From an uncultured Porphyromonadaceae bacterium (GTDB lineage Bacteria > Bacteroidota > Bacteroidia > Bacteroidales > Muribaculaceae), in assembly GCA_947174235.1 (NCBI GenBank), contig CAMWID010000016.1:1-50878 (forward strand): a stretch of DNA of 50,878 nt. The letters are read 5' to 3'. The position numbers and the translations under genes were made by a program. Below, piece by piece: positions 26,245 through 33,621 of the stretch. How positions within the stretch are numbered: position 1 is the first letter of the stretch; every line of letters begins with the position of its first letter. The notes below the pieces were generated by a model. The model was given only the letters and a program-made list of their open reading frames with translations, was not told the origin of the DNA and did not search any database.

Positions 26245-26283
26245 AAAACGGGGAGACATCTTTTAATGATATCTCCCCGTTTT
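26245..26283. terminator. Bidirectional terminator between cyclophilin and AraC genes
   Basis: Stem AAAACGGGGAGACATC / GATATCTCCCCGTTTT, 16 bp with one G-U or A-C position, 7-base loop and T runs on both sides, between convergent stops. Confidence 0.75.
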
Positions 26284-26293
26284 CCTCTTTTCT

Positions 26294-27196
26294 TCAGTTA
26301 TACGACATCTTATATTCGTTGGGAGTCCTTCCTGTCACTTTCTTGAACACTCGCGTAAGATGATGCGGATAGCGGAATCCAAGTTCATAGGCTATCTCGC
26401 TTACATTTTTCTCACCATGCGCAAGAAGTATCTTCGCCCGGTCTATAATAAAGTTCTGAATATATTCGGAAGCGGTATGCCCCGTTTCTTTCTTCACCAG
26501 ATCTCCGAAATAGTTTGGCGACAGACATACTTCTGCGGCGCAATACTGCACTGTAGGGATTCCCTCTTCATCTTGCCTGTTTGAATCGAAATACTCATTC
26601 AGCACTCTGTCAAGCTTACCCATTATTCCACGGTTGCTGATCTCCCTTGTAATAAACTGGCGCTCGTAAAAACGGGTGCAATGATTGAGCATGGTCTCTA
26701 TATACGACACCACGATCTTACGTGTATGACGGTCCATGTTGTTGTCAAGCTCACCCCTTATCTCATCCATACAATTAAGTATGATTTTCCTTTCACGGGC
26801 AGACATATGCAGCGCCTCATTCACGTCATAAGAGAAAAACGTGAAATTCCTCATCAGCGACGCGAGCGGAGTGCCATACAACAGATCAGGATGAAACATA
26901 AGTATCCATCCTTTGTATATCCGGTCACCTTCATTGCGGCTCGCGACACCTATCTTCTGACCGGGTGAGGTGAAAAGCAACGTGCCTGACTGATAATCAT
27001 AGCTGCTTCTTCCATATTTCAGTTCACCGCAATGTATCTCCTTATACATTATGCAATACAATCCACATTCCATCATAGCCTCAGGATATGTGCCATAGTC
27101 TTCAAACCGTGCCACGGAAACCAACGGATGAAGCGTGTTCACGCCGAAGAAATCGCAGAATGCGGCAACAGTGTCAATTTTTAAAGATGTCCCCAT
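26294..27196 (-). CDS. AraC family transcriptional regulator
   Basis: A 300-residue protein with an N-terminal cupin-like sensor region and a C-terminal double helix-turn-helix: CLSPNYFGDLVKKETGHTAS, then ISEIAY-type motif seen as VSEIAYELGFRYPHHLTRVFKKVTGRTPNEYK. This is the standard AraC/XylS layout in Bacteroidetes. No ligand or target can be read. The gene stands alone, ends at a shared terminator and is the last intact chromosomal gene before the tRNA-Ser-bounded insert. No good -7 box was found on its upstream side. Confidence 0.88.
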   Translation of the reverse strand: MGTSLKIDTVAAFCDFFGVNTLHPLVSVARFEDYGTYPEAMMECGLYCIMYKEIHCGELKYGRSSYDYQSGTLLFTSPGQKIGVASRNEGDRIYKGWILMFHPDLLYGTPLASLMRNFTFFSYDVNEALHMSARERKIILNCMDEIRGELDNNMDRHTRKIVVSYIETMLNHCTRFYERQFITREISNRGIMGKLDRVLNEYFDSNRQDEEGIPTVQYCAAEVCLSPNYFGDLVKKETGHTASEYIQNFIIDRAKILLAHGEKNVSEIAYELGFRYPHHLTRVFKKVTGRTPNEYKMSYN

Positions 27197-27350
27197 ATTT
27201 CATAATTTTGCCGTAAATTTAAATATTTCTATTCAAACCTCCACCATGAATCATTGATATTGGTAAACATACCGATAAATCATATAAGAGCACGTCTTAA
27301 GAACAGAAGTTACTTGATATCTATTACAATGGAAGCGGTCTTACACAAAA

Positions 27351-27390
27351 AAAGCCTGAAAATCAGGCTTTATTGCGGAGAGAACGGGAA
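27351..27390. repeat. Distal attachment-site copy (attL) of tRNA-Ser 3' end
   Basis: A hairpin AAAGCCTGA-AAA-TCAGGCTTT (27351-27371) is followed by TATTGCGGAGAG and ACGGGA. Bases 27364-27382 are identical over 19 bases to 33172-33190, and 25 of 26 match if extended to CGGGA. That sequence is the last part of tRNA-Ser plus its terminator, so this is a second copy of the tRNA 3' end, as left by integration. Confidence 0.7.
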
Positions 27391-27532
27391 GAAAATTTAT
27401 GTGTTCATGAACAATCATAAAGGGTCATGTATTTGTAATAGTGCGTTTTATCGATTCTGCGTGAAATGTCAACAATCGGTTGAGAAGAATCGCGTATATT
27501 ACTTCATCAGTGTAGTTGGCAACCTTGTCTAG

Positions 27533-27715
27533 TCAGACCTCCAACTCAACTGGCGTAAAAGCATCTGCAAACATCTTGGGTTAAGCTACAAAGCGTACAA
27601 CTCGAAATACAAAGAGACCGTAGACAGTGCAAATCCGCGAACCGTGGATTTCCGAGAGCGACTCGAAGAATTTATCAAAAGTTTCGACGAGCTTGCCAAA
27701 GCATCCAAAACTTGA
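27533..27715 (+). pseudogene. C-terminal remnant of an unidentified protein
   Basis: A 60-residue frame with coding-like composition but no Met, preceded in frame by TAG at 27530-27532. The end reads FRERLEEFIKSFDELAKASK. It lies just inside the distal attachment-site copy. I do not recognise the family. Confidence 0.4.
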
Positions 27716-27730
27716 TAGGCAAAATGACAT

Positions 27731-27771
27731 CGGCAAATCAACGAATTACGCTGTAAATCGCTGATTTGCCG
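27731..27771 (+). promoter_or_regulatory. 10-bp inverted repeat upstream of the RhuM-like gene
   Basis: CGGCAAATCA (27731-27740) and TGATTTGCCG (27762-27771) are perfect inverted copies, 21 bases apart, ending 12 bases before the -7 box. A terminator for upstream transcripts or an operator are both possible. Confidence 0.45.
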
Positions 27772-27782
27772 AATATTTTTAT

Positions 27783-27790
27783 TAACTTTG
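27783..27790 (+). promoter_or_regulatory. -7 box of the RhuM-like gene
   Basis: TAACTTTG, 18 bases before ATG 27809. It overlaps the TTG codon at 27788, so translation must begin at the ATG. The -33 box is not convincing. Confidence 0.5.
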
Positions 27791-27808
27791 CTGTCTCAAA
27801 AGCTTTTA

Positions 27809-28660
27809 ATGGATACAAACAACGAAATAATATTATACCAACCGGATGCTTCCGTCAAACTTGAAGTCCGATTGGAAGATGAAACGGTATGGCTTACGCA
27901 ACAACAGATGTCAGATCTGTTTCTGCGAGACCGTACTGTAATCACGCGACATATCAACAATATTTTCAAGGAGAAAGAACTTGAAGAGAAAAGCAATGTG
28001 CATTTTTTGCACATTGCAAATTCAGACAAACCGATTAAACTGTATAGTCTTGATGTGATTATTTCAGTTGGATATCGGGTCAAATCCGTAAGAGGTACAC
28101 AGTTTAGGCAGTGGGCTAATAAGATATTGAAGGAGTACCTGTTACGTGGTTATAGCGTAAACCAGCGGCTACTGCACATGGAGAGCCGCATCGACCATAG
28201 GTTGTCGGAACATGACAATCAGATAAAGGAACTTTCAGGCAAAGTTGATTTCTTTCTACGAACCTCATTGCCTCCGAAAGAAGGCATATTGTTTGACGGA
28301 CAAATATTCGACGCTTACGTTTTTGTATGTGACCTTATTAAACGTGCCAAGAAACGGGTTGTGTTGATTGATAACTACATTGACGAGACGGTATTGACTT
28401 TGCTTGACAAGCGTCATAGTGGTGTGTTTGCGACTATTTACACAAAAAGAATAAACCGCCAGCTTCAACTTGATATAGAGCGTCATAATGATCAGTATGC
28501 TCCTATTGATGTCAGGACAGCACATGACATTCACGATAGGTTTATGGTGGTTGATGACACGCTGTATCATATCGGTGCATCAATAAAAGACCTTGGCTTA
28601 AAATTATTTGCTTTTTCTAAAATGGAAACTTCTCCATCCGTAATACTTGATAAGCTTTAA
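27809..28660 (+). CDS. RhuM-family protein with C-terminal PLD-like domain
   Basis: A 283-residue protein. Residues about 1-120 match the RhuM/virulence-protein family: ETVWLTQQQMSDLFLRDRTVITRHINNIFKE, then YSLDVIISVGYRVKS and FRQWANKILKEYLLRGYSVN. A short coiled segment (HRLSEHDNQIKELSGKVDFF) links to a C-terminal half with AYVFVCDLIKRAKKRVVLIDNYID and HDRFMVVDDTLYHIGASIKDLG, which resembles a phospholipase D-like fold with a single HxRx-type motif instead of HxKx4D. The N-terminal part is helix-turn-helix-like and may bind DNA. Function is unknown; such genes are frequent cargo of mobile elements. It has its own promoter and terminator inside the tRNA-Ser island. Confidence 0.8.
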   Translation: MDTNNEIILYQPDASVKLEVRLEDETVWLTQQQMSDLFLRDRTVITRHINNIFKEKELEEKSNVHFLHIANSDKPIKLYSLDVIISVGYRVKSVRGTQFRQWANKILKEYLLRGYSVNQRLLHMESRIDHRLSEHDNQIKELSGKVDFFLRTSLPPKEGILFDGQIFDAYVFVCDLIKRAKKRVVLIDNYIDETVLTLLDKRHSGVFATIYTKRINRQLQLDIERHNDQYAPIDVRTAHDIHDRFMVVDDTLYHIGASIKDLGLKLFAFSKMETSPSVILDKL

Positions 28661-28691
28661 TATCACAAATTGTGATATTGAATACATCATT

Positions 28692-28718
28692 AAGGCTCTG
28701 CTTAGGCAGGGCTTTTTT
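28692..28718 (+). terminator. Terminator of the RhuM-like gene
   Basis: AAGGCTCTGC-TTAG-GCAGGGCTTTTTT: an 8-10-bp stem with a run of six T, 32 bases after the stop codon. Confidence 0.8.
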
Positions 28719-29036
28719 ATTTCTGACACTACGAAATTGCCCATAAACCTTCATGAGGCTTTATGACTGGTAGTACGCTACCACCTGTTTACCACTCAAA
28801 AATCTTACTACCACTCATATTTTTTTGACATTTAATCCACGCAAATAATTGATATACAGAATAAAAAAATCCCATTGAAAATTTTATTCTGACCAAAATT
28901 TACTGAATTTTACCACTCGGATACCACTCAAATTGGGTATATGACCCACAGGAGGAAGAATTTGCCCGAAACATGAGAAAGAAAAATAAGAAACCTTCCT
29001 CTATTTCAACCCGACGGAGAAATAATCCTCTCATCA

Positions 29037-29083
29037 GCAAGACAGGCAACGCCGACATCACTGCCGAGGTTGCCTGTCTTTGC
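29037..29083 (-). terminator. Hairpin terminator of the outer-membrane protein gene
   Basis: GCAAGACAGGCAAC (29037-29050) and GTTGCCTGTCTTTGC (29069-29083) form a 14-bp stem with one bulged T, 18 bases past the minus-strand stop at 29101. Confidence 0.6.
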
Positions 29084-29100
29084 TCGATTTAGTAATCTTG

Positions 29101-31647
29101 TTATTTCAGGATGCCTGAAGACGCACCAGCCTGTCTGGATATGTCATTAACTTGTTTCACTTGTTTACCAAAACCAAATGTATAAGCAACTGAAAGCTGA
29201 ACAAACGCATGGCTGGAAGCATTACTAACCCATCTATTGACCGAATAATGGTCACTCCGCATAGTATCGTAGGATGATCTCCAGTTCCATCTTTGAAGAT
29301 TCTGTGCTGTCAGACGAATATTCCATGTCGAATTGCTCCATCCTGCCTGCAAGACGAACGTATCTTTGTTCTTTGTCCATATTCCTGACATAGAATTGTA
29401 ATTGTCAGTTGCATTTTCAGAATTATATGATATCGCAAAATTGAAATTGCTCAAATAATATAGTGCCTGTACATAGTAGCTGATATAGGAATGATTTATA
29501 TTGTATGGCAATCCATTATGAACGTAAATCTGAGCTATTTGTCCATAGAGATGTAACTTCCCATCGAGGAAATTTGAGGAGGCATTGATACCATAGTTAT
29601 AATGACTGAATTTGCCAATAGGTTGCTGAATTGTTCTTATTATTCCTTCAGATGTTGCATCATATACAAATGCAGCGCGGTTACCTACAAGCCATGAATT
29701 TGCAAATACCGTCATGTTGAACCTATTAGACGGAATGAAAGTATAGTTGATGCCGATGTCATAACTCCTGTGGGATTTCAGCAACGGATTTCCGGTATGC
29801 CAAAGGAATGGAGACACTTGAATTATATTTTCACTCTTATAGTTTGACGATGGTGGCCATACAGAATAATGTAACACAGCGCCAAAAGCGTTCTTTTTAT
29901 TTGGCACAAAATTTAATGAGGCATCAATATAAGGATAATTGGATATTGCCTTATTGTTATCAAGTCTGGTTGCAAGCCAATTCCATCCGAAACCTAAAGA
30001 AGCAGAGATTTTCTTATCGGTAAAGCTATATGAGGCTCCGATTTGTCCAAATTTTGTGGATGAGTTGTCAATGTCAGTTACAGAACCTGAATAGTTGGTA
30101 CGGTTGTGTTCATACAATCCTCTGATAAGTGCCATAAAAGAATGTTTATCACAGAAAGATTGGCTATAATTCAAACTGATATTTCCCTTATGAGTGTTAT
30201 CTTTCGCACCGTTATATATCATGTCCATGTCTGTCTCAGAATATAATGAATTCTGATTGGTATGTGAGTATGAATAATTTAGAGATGCAGTCAGAGAATT
30301 GTTATTTGCAAGACCGAAATAATAAAATCCATTATAGCTTAGGTATTTTGCTTTTGAGTCAGCATTGGAACTATAGCTCGACGGAGCCAAAATATTATCG
30401 GTATATTTCACCACTCCCGTATTGTCATTATACGGAGTCTCATCAATACCCACGGCTATTTGACTATTGGCTGTTATCTTATCTCCGGAGTACAAGGCTC
30501 TGAAACTTGTCTGATAATTGTTTCTACGGTATTTGGATGATTCTGTCAGAGATTCACGCTGAAAAATTTTCATATCCCCATTCTCATGAGGTAACCTGAA
30601 TGTTTCGACCTGATCTTCTCCGAAATGATTATTAGCCATGTAATAACCATAACCCATTATGTCGTATGTCATACGTTTTTTAACAAGTCTGGCATTAGCT
30701 TGCAGAAATCCTGAATTCGCAATTAAGTTTTCAGTTCCTAAAACCTTCACATATCCACCGTATTCATATTGTGTCATTCTGAAGTTAATGACATATCTAT
30801 TACCCTGAAATCTTGTATCCGACGGATATTCAAGATATTCCACACTTTTGACATCCGTCATCCTCATCATCTTAAGGTCGTTCTCCGAAGCTGGAACATA
30901 ATCTATATATATCGCCACCGGCTGCCCTGAAGCTGTCGTCACACTTGATGAACCTAACCTTGTATTAAGTTGGGGAATTGCCATCCTAACAAGGAGGTCG
31001 GTTGCGGTCTGGGATGAGTTTTTCTGTCGTTGAGTCGGTCTATAAATACTTCTGTCAGATAATAAATAAGCATTATCAGCTTCGACTTCCACAGCTTGCA
31101 AACGAATGGGTAATTCATTCATGCGGACAATGCCTACAGAAAATGATTCACACATCTTATATGTAGGTTTATAACCGAGACAAGTAAGTTTAGCGATTAC
31201 GCCCTGTCTATCGCAAGGTATTGAGAAATGCCCGGCGTCATCAGTGATCCCATAGGTAATTACCGTAGAGTCTTTTGGCGCAAGAAGCATGACGGTTGCC
31301 GCGACCACCGGCTCGTTGTCGTTGCCTATTGCTCTGCCCGTATAGCAAAATTTGCCATGCTGCAACGCCTCAATATAATAATTACGGTCTTTTTTGATGA
31401 TTGATATTGGATTAAGCGCGATAGTCTGGCGTAGGGCTTCATACGCATCATCAGTATGTATTCTCGCAGAAGTCTTGTAGTTGTCGAGTTCCTTGTATAT
31501 GAAGGAGATGTTGATGTCGGTATGCTCTTTGTTGATTTTTACAATTGCCTCTGATATAGGTGTGTTATTAAACGAGTAGGAGTATTTGTAGGCACTGGCT
31601 GAAATATAAGTCATCACAGCCAATATTATTGTCAGGATAGTTCTCAT
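29101..31647 (-). CDS. STN-domain TonB-dependent-receptor-like outer-membrane protein
   Basis: An 848-residue exported protein (signal to about ISASA). Residues about 20-95 form a secretin/TonB short N-terminal (STN) domain (YSFNNTPISEAIVKINKEH, ALRQTIALNPISII), followed by a carboxypeptidase-regulatory-like domain (GRAIGNDNEPVVAATVML, GHFSIPCDRQGVIAKLTCLGY), a plug-like segment (ATDLLVRMAIPQLN, VAIYIDYVPAS) and a barrel with many aromatic alternating strands, ending at AYTFGFGKQ. The STN domain is the part that touches a FecR-type anti-sigma factor, whose gene lies 2 bases upstream. With the sigma gene this makes a complete cell-surface signalling unit. The external signal is unknown. Confidence 0.85.
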   Translation of the reverse strand: MRTILTIILAVMTYISASAYKYSYSFNNTPISEAIVKINKEHTDINISFIYKELDNYKTSARIHTDDAYEALRQTIALNPISIIKKDRNYYIEALQHGKFCYTGRAIGNDNEPVVAATVMLLAPKDSTVITYGITDDAGHFSIPCDRQGVIAKLTCLGYKPTYKMCESFSVGIVRMNELPIRLQAVEVEADNAYLLSDRSIYRPTQRQKNSSQTATDLLVRMAIPQLNTRLGSSSVTTASGQPVAIYIDYVPASENDLKMMRMTDVKSVEYLEYPSDTRFQGNRYVINFRMTQYEYGGYVKVLGTENLIANSGFLQANARLVKKRMTYDIMGYGYYMANNHFGEDQVETFRLPHENGDMKIFQRESLTESSKYRRNNYQTSFRALYSGDKITANSQIAVGIDETPYNDNTGVVKYTDNILAPSSYSSNADSKAKYLSYNGFYYFGLANNNSLTASLNYSYSHTNQNSLYSETDMDMIYNGAKDNTHKGNISLNYSQSFCDKHSFMALIRGLYEHNRTNYSGSVTDIDNSSTKFGQIGASYSFTDKKISASLGFGWNWLATRLDNNKAISNYPYIDASLNFVPNKKNAFGAVLHYSVWPPSSNYKSENIIQVSPFLWHTGNPLLKSHRSYDIGINYTFIPSNRFNMTVFANSWLVGNRAAFVYDATSEGIIRTIQQPIGKFSHYNYGINASSNFLDGKLHLYGQIAQIYVHNGLPYNINHSYISYYVQALYYLSNFNFAISYNSENATDNYNSMSGIWTKNKDTFVLQAGWSNSTWNIRLTAQNLQRWNWRSSYDTMRSDHYSVNRWVSNASSHAFVQLSVAYTFGFGKQVKQVNDISRQAGASSGILK

Positions 31648-31649
31648 TT

Positions 31650-32288
31650 TCAGTCAATGGTTAATGTGTTGCCGTTTTGCTTGATGTTGATTTGCTCGAA
31701 TGTGTTGAGTTGCTCCACAACCTCATTGAGCGGTAAAGATGGATCAAACTTGTAATATAGATGGAGTGAAGCGGCATCAGCGTTACTAAATTTGACCTCT
31801 ACGCCGTAAACGACAGCCACCTCTTTCATTATCTTTTCAAGAGACTCGTTCTCAAACACTATCGGTGTCAGGTTAACCATTACAGTGTCATTTTCAGTTG
31901 TTATCGTGTCGGTTGAAACGGTAACAGCAGACGGGGCAACAACCACGTTTTCTGCAACCGGTTCCGGTTTATGGTCGATTACTGCTACAGTGACGGCTAT
32001 CCCGGCAGCAACTGCCACGATTGACGTGCCGACAATAGCAGCGATTGATGCGGCACGATTGCCAACCCAAAACAATGAACGGCGGGGGCGGACTGCATGT
32101 TTCTCCGAGAAGTCTTCCCATTCGGCATCAACATCTATCTCTTTGCCAGCTTCTATAGCAGAATCGGCTTTACAGAGCAGATTGTAAATCTCTCTGGTTT
32201 CCTGATCCGACATTATTTCTGCCAACTGTTCGGATGTATATTTTTCGGGATGCTCGACAATATCAAGCACAAGTTCGTATTTATCCAT
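31650..32288 (-). CDS. FecR-like anti-sigma factor (DUF4974 C-terminus)
   Basis: A 212-residue single-pass membrane protein. The cytoplasmic part (MDKYELVLDIVEHPEKYTSEQLAEIMSD, EWEDFSEKH) is the sigma-binding region; a membrane helix lies at about 82-107 (ASIAAIVGTSIVAVAAGIAV); the periplasmic C-terminus (VFENESLEKIMKEVAVVYGVEVKFSN, LPLNEVVEQLNTFEQINIKQNG) is a DUF4974 domain like that at the end of FecR proteins. It lacks the full central FecR domain and is shorter than usual (about 320). The start overlaps the sigma gene by 8 bases, indicating coupled synthesis. Confidence 0.85.
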   Translation of the reverse strand: MDKYELVLDIVEHPEKYTSEQLAEIMSDQETREIYNLLCKADSAIEAGKEIDVDAEWEDFSEKHAVRPRRSLFWVGNRAASIAAIVGTSIVAVAAGIAVTVAVIDHKPEPVAENVVVAPSAVTVSTDTITTENDTVMVNLTPIVFENESLEKIMKEVAVVYGVEVKFSNADAASLHLYYKFDPSLPLNEVVEQLNTFEQINIKQNGNTLTID

Positions 32289-32769
32289 TTTCGTTGAGTT
32301 TTTTGCGGATGATTGTCAGTGCATGACTCAGATGACGGTAAACGGCTGTCTCACTTATGCCCATTGACGCTGCAATACGTGAAAACGGCAATCCCTCAGA
32401 GAACCGTAATTCCATGACGCGTCTTGCCTGCGGCGATATTTCAGACCTGATTAGACTGTATATTCGCGCAATGGTTTCCTCATCGGGCCACTCCTCGCTT
32501 TCGTATTCATCGTTTTCGAGAAAATAACGGTTGGCAATCCTTTGGTGAATCTCGCAGTCACGGATATGGTTCAGGCAGCGGTTCCTGACAGCTCTGAGAA
32601 GATAGCCTTCTGAAATAAGAGTGTCACGGGTCACATCGAGAAGCGAAACAAACACATCATGGACGATGTCGCGCGCGAGATCATCGTCGTGCAGAAGTGC
32701 CACCGCCAACCGGTACATCTGCGCGTAATGTGCTTTGAAAAGCTGCTCTATGTCGTTTCTGTTCGTCAT
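32281..32769 (-). CDS. ECF-type sigma-70 factor
   Basis: A 162-residue ECF sigma factor. Region 2: IEQLFKAHYAQMYRLAVALLHDDDLARDIVHDVFVSLL. Region 4: ISPQARRVMELRFSEGLPFSRIAASMGISETAVYRHLSHALTIIRKKL, with the helix-turn-helix FSRIAASMGISETAVYRHL. Length is typical of Bacteroides sigma-70 family factors. It is first in a three-gene operon with an anti-sigma factor and an STN-domain outer-membrane receptor, so it probably activates that operon or related surface genes when the receptor is engaged (family knowledge). A TAACTTTG box lies about 80 bases upstream. Confidence 0.92.
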   Translation of the reverse strand: MTNRNDIEQLFKAHYAQMYRLAVALLHDDDLARDIVHDVFVSLLDVTRDTLISEGYLLRAVRNRCLNHIRDCEIHQRIANRYFLENDEYESEEWPDEETIARIYSLIRSEISPQARRVMELRFSEGLPFSRIAASMGISETAVYRHLSHALTIIRKKLNENG

Positions 32770-32846
32770 ACACTATAAAGACACACAACATCCGCAAAAC
32801 TCAACCCTAAAAGATAATTTTTTTGAGAAAATTACATATCCATCTG

Positions 32847-32854
32847 CAAAGTTA
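32847..32854 (-). promoter_or_regulatory. -7 box of the sigma/anti-sigma/receptor operon
   Basis: TAACTTTG on the minus strand, about 78 bases upstream of the sigma ATG; no matching -33 box at 19-21 bases. Confidence 0.45.
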
Positions 32855-33158
32855 CTGAAAGATAACCAAATTCCTCTTTTCCTAAGCATCGAGTTTGGTT
32901 TGGTTCGGGCTATATATATGCCCGGTTAAACCTATTATATGGGAATGGCTGGGCAAAAGAAAAAAATCGGATGGGGTGTAGAGTTGGGTGGCTCCTATCT
33001 GGATGCGATTACAGAGTTGATTGCCATTAAGAGATTCGGGTGTACCCACACCGTTGAGCAGCAGTGGCGTACCTCCTGAAAGCGTGTGGAGCGTTAAGAA
33101 TATATAAAAACACCCAACTTTGACCATTTTGGGTGTAAAATTGGGTGTATATACAACA

Positions 33159-33179
33159 AAAGCCTGCTAAGCAGGCTTT
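33159..33179 (-). terminator. Terminator of tRNA-Ser
   Basis: AAAGCCTGC-TAA-GCAGGCTTT: a 9-bp stem with a 3-base loop ending in TTT, starting 5 bases after the tRNA 3' end on the minus strand. A variant is present in the distal attachment copy. Confidence 0.75.
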
Positions 33180-33197
33180 ATTGCGGAGAGGACGGGA
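33172..33197. repeat. Proximal attachment-site copy (attR) at the tRNA-Ser 3' end
   Basis: Bases 33172-33190 are identical to 27364-27382 (19 bases), extending to 25 of 26 through CGGGA. It covers the 3' acceptor arm and the terminator arm, the classic target of tyrosine recombinases. Confidence 0.7.
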
Positions 33198-33270
33198 TTC
33201 GAACCCGTGGTAGGATTGCTCCTACGTCAGTTTAGCAAACTGGTGGTTTCAGCCACTCACCCACCTCTCC
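33184..33270 (-). tRNA. tRNA-Ser (anticodon GCU)
   Basis: On the minus strand the gene begins GGAGAGGTGGGTGAGTGGC and ends with the T-arm GGGTTCGAATCCC, the acceptor strand CCTCTCC and discriminator G. The anticodon stem-loop is CAGTTTGCTAAACTG with GCT at the anticodon position. A long variable arm (GTAGGAGCAATCCTAC) confirms serine. CCA is not encoded. The 3' end is duplicated at 27.38 kb. Confidence 0.95.
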
Positions 33271-33324
33271 AAAATGTTTGGCTTGAAAAGGTTTTGACTT
33301 TACATCTCTTCCTTCAAGCGACTG

Positions 33325-33355
33325 CAAAGTTAGTAACTTTTTATTTTTCCTGCAA
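33325..33355 (-). promoter_or_regulatory. Promoter of tRNA-Ser
   Basis: Minus-strand TTG (33353-33355) and TAACTTTG (33325-33332) with a 20-base spacer, giving a start about 50 bases upstream of the mature tRNA. Confidence 0.65.
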
Positions 33356-33512
33356 TAATATTTGAATTTTTTTTGTTCCCATTCTCAATTTTTTCTTAAT
33401 TTTTCTCCTCTGACACCTGTCTCGCCCCCATATTAGACTTACAAAACATTTCAGCCGGATAAAAAAGTATAAATTTAGAGTGTATGTTGTCCGCACTTTT
33501 CAAAGTTTTTAT

Positions 33513-33520
33513 TAACTTTG
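33513..33520 (+). promoter_or_regulatory. -7 box of the pyrH-frr genes
   Basis: TAACTTTG on the plus strand about 100 bases upstream of pyrH. The nearest -33 TTG is 23 bases upstream, slightly long. Confidence 0.45.
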
Positions 33521-33621
33521 GAAATTGGTAGTCAATATCTGTCTCCAAGACACGTCAAAAGTCTGAGGTACGACAGAAGACTGTCCTGAAACATATCTTA
33601 AAACCGTATAAAACAATAAAG

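Larger units (their letters stand above)
27197..27787. other. Region of attachment site and gene debris
   Basis: Besides the tRNA-end repeat there is no intact gene here. Bases 27533-27715 keep a 60-codon open frame without a start (visible pieces NWRKSICKHLGLSYKAYN and RERLEEFIKSFDELAKASK) that ends in TGA and looks like the C-terminus of a lost protein. A weaker minus-strand frame (LDKVANYTDEVIYAILLN) covers about 27430-27530. Debris of this kind is usual at the end of a decayed mobile element. Confidence 0.55.
28661..29100. other. Intergenic region with paired TACCACTC repeats
   Basis: About 440 bases without a convincing gene. After the terminator, TACCACTC or TACCACCT occurs at 28779, 28790, 28809, 28911 and 28922. 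Two pairs are spaced by 11 bases (28779/28790 and 28911/28922), and the first copy is part of a palindrome TGGTAG-TACG-CTACCA (28768-28783). These could be protein-binding sites such as recombinase arm sites or an operator array. The right end holds the hairpin of the outer-membrane protein gene. Confidence 0.5.
32770..33183. other. Island end region next to tRNA-Ser
   Basis: About 410 bases without a convincing gene. It contains the sigma promoter on the left. On the right, GGGTGT motifs near the tRNA lie at 33131-33136 and 33143-33148 (12 bases apart), with an inverted copy ACACCC at 33109-33114. A 44-codon plus-strand frame (32945-33079) has a coding-like look but no recognisable family. 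The tRNA terminator ends the region. Confidence 0.5.
33271..33621. other. Divergent tRNA-Ser / pyrH intergenic region
   Basis: About 350 bases, AT-rich, without an open frame. It holds the tRNA promoter on the minus strand and a plus-strand -7 box TAACTTTG at 33513-33520 for pyrH. A leader of about 100 bases precedes the pyrH ATG; no clear riboswitch or hairpin was seen. Confidence 0.5.

Noticed and set aside
27203..27210. Plus-strand TAATTTTG as a promoter
   Set aside because: No -33 box at 19-21 bases and no gene downstream within a sensible distance.
27254..27532. 92-codon plus-strand open frame
   Set aside because: It runs across the duplicated tRNA-Ser end and its terminator hairpin, has no promoter or family resemblance, and is broken by the TAG before the debris frame.
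28768..28929. CRISPR array
   Set aside because: The repeated unit is only 8 bases and the spacing is irregular (11, 19, 102, 11); no cas genes are present in the window.
28973..29092. Small plus-strand frame beginning MRKKNKKPSS
   Set aside because: Its last third is the terminator hairpin of the convergent gene, and no start signals are present.
32882..33127. 81-codon minus-strand open frame near tRNA-Ser
   Set aside because: No promoter, no recognisable domain, and the opposite strand carries the repeat motifs of the island end; a chance frame is more likely.
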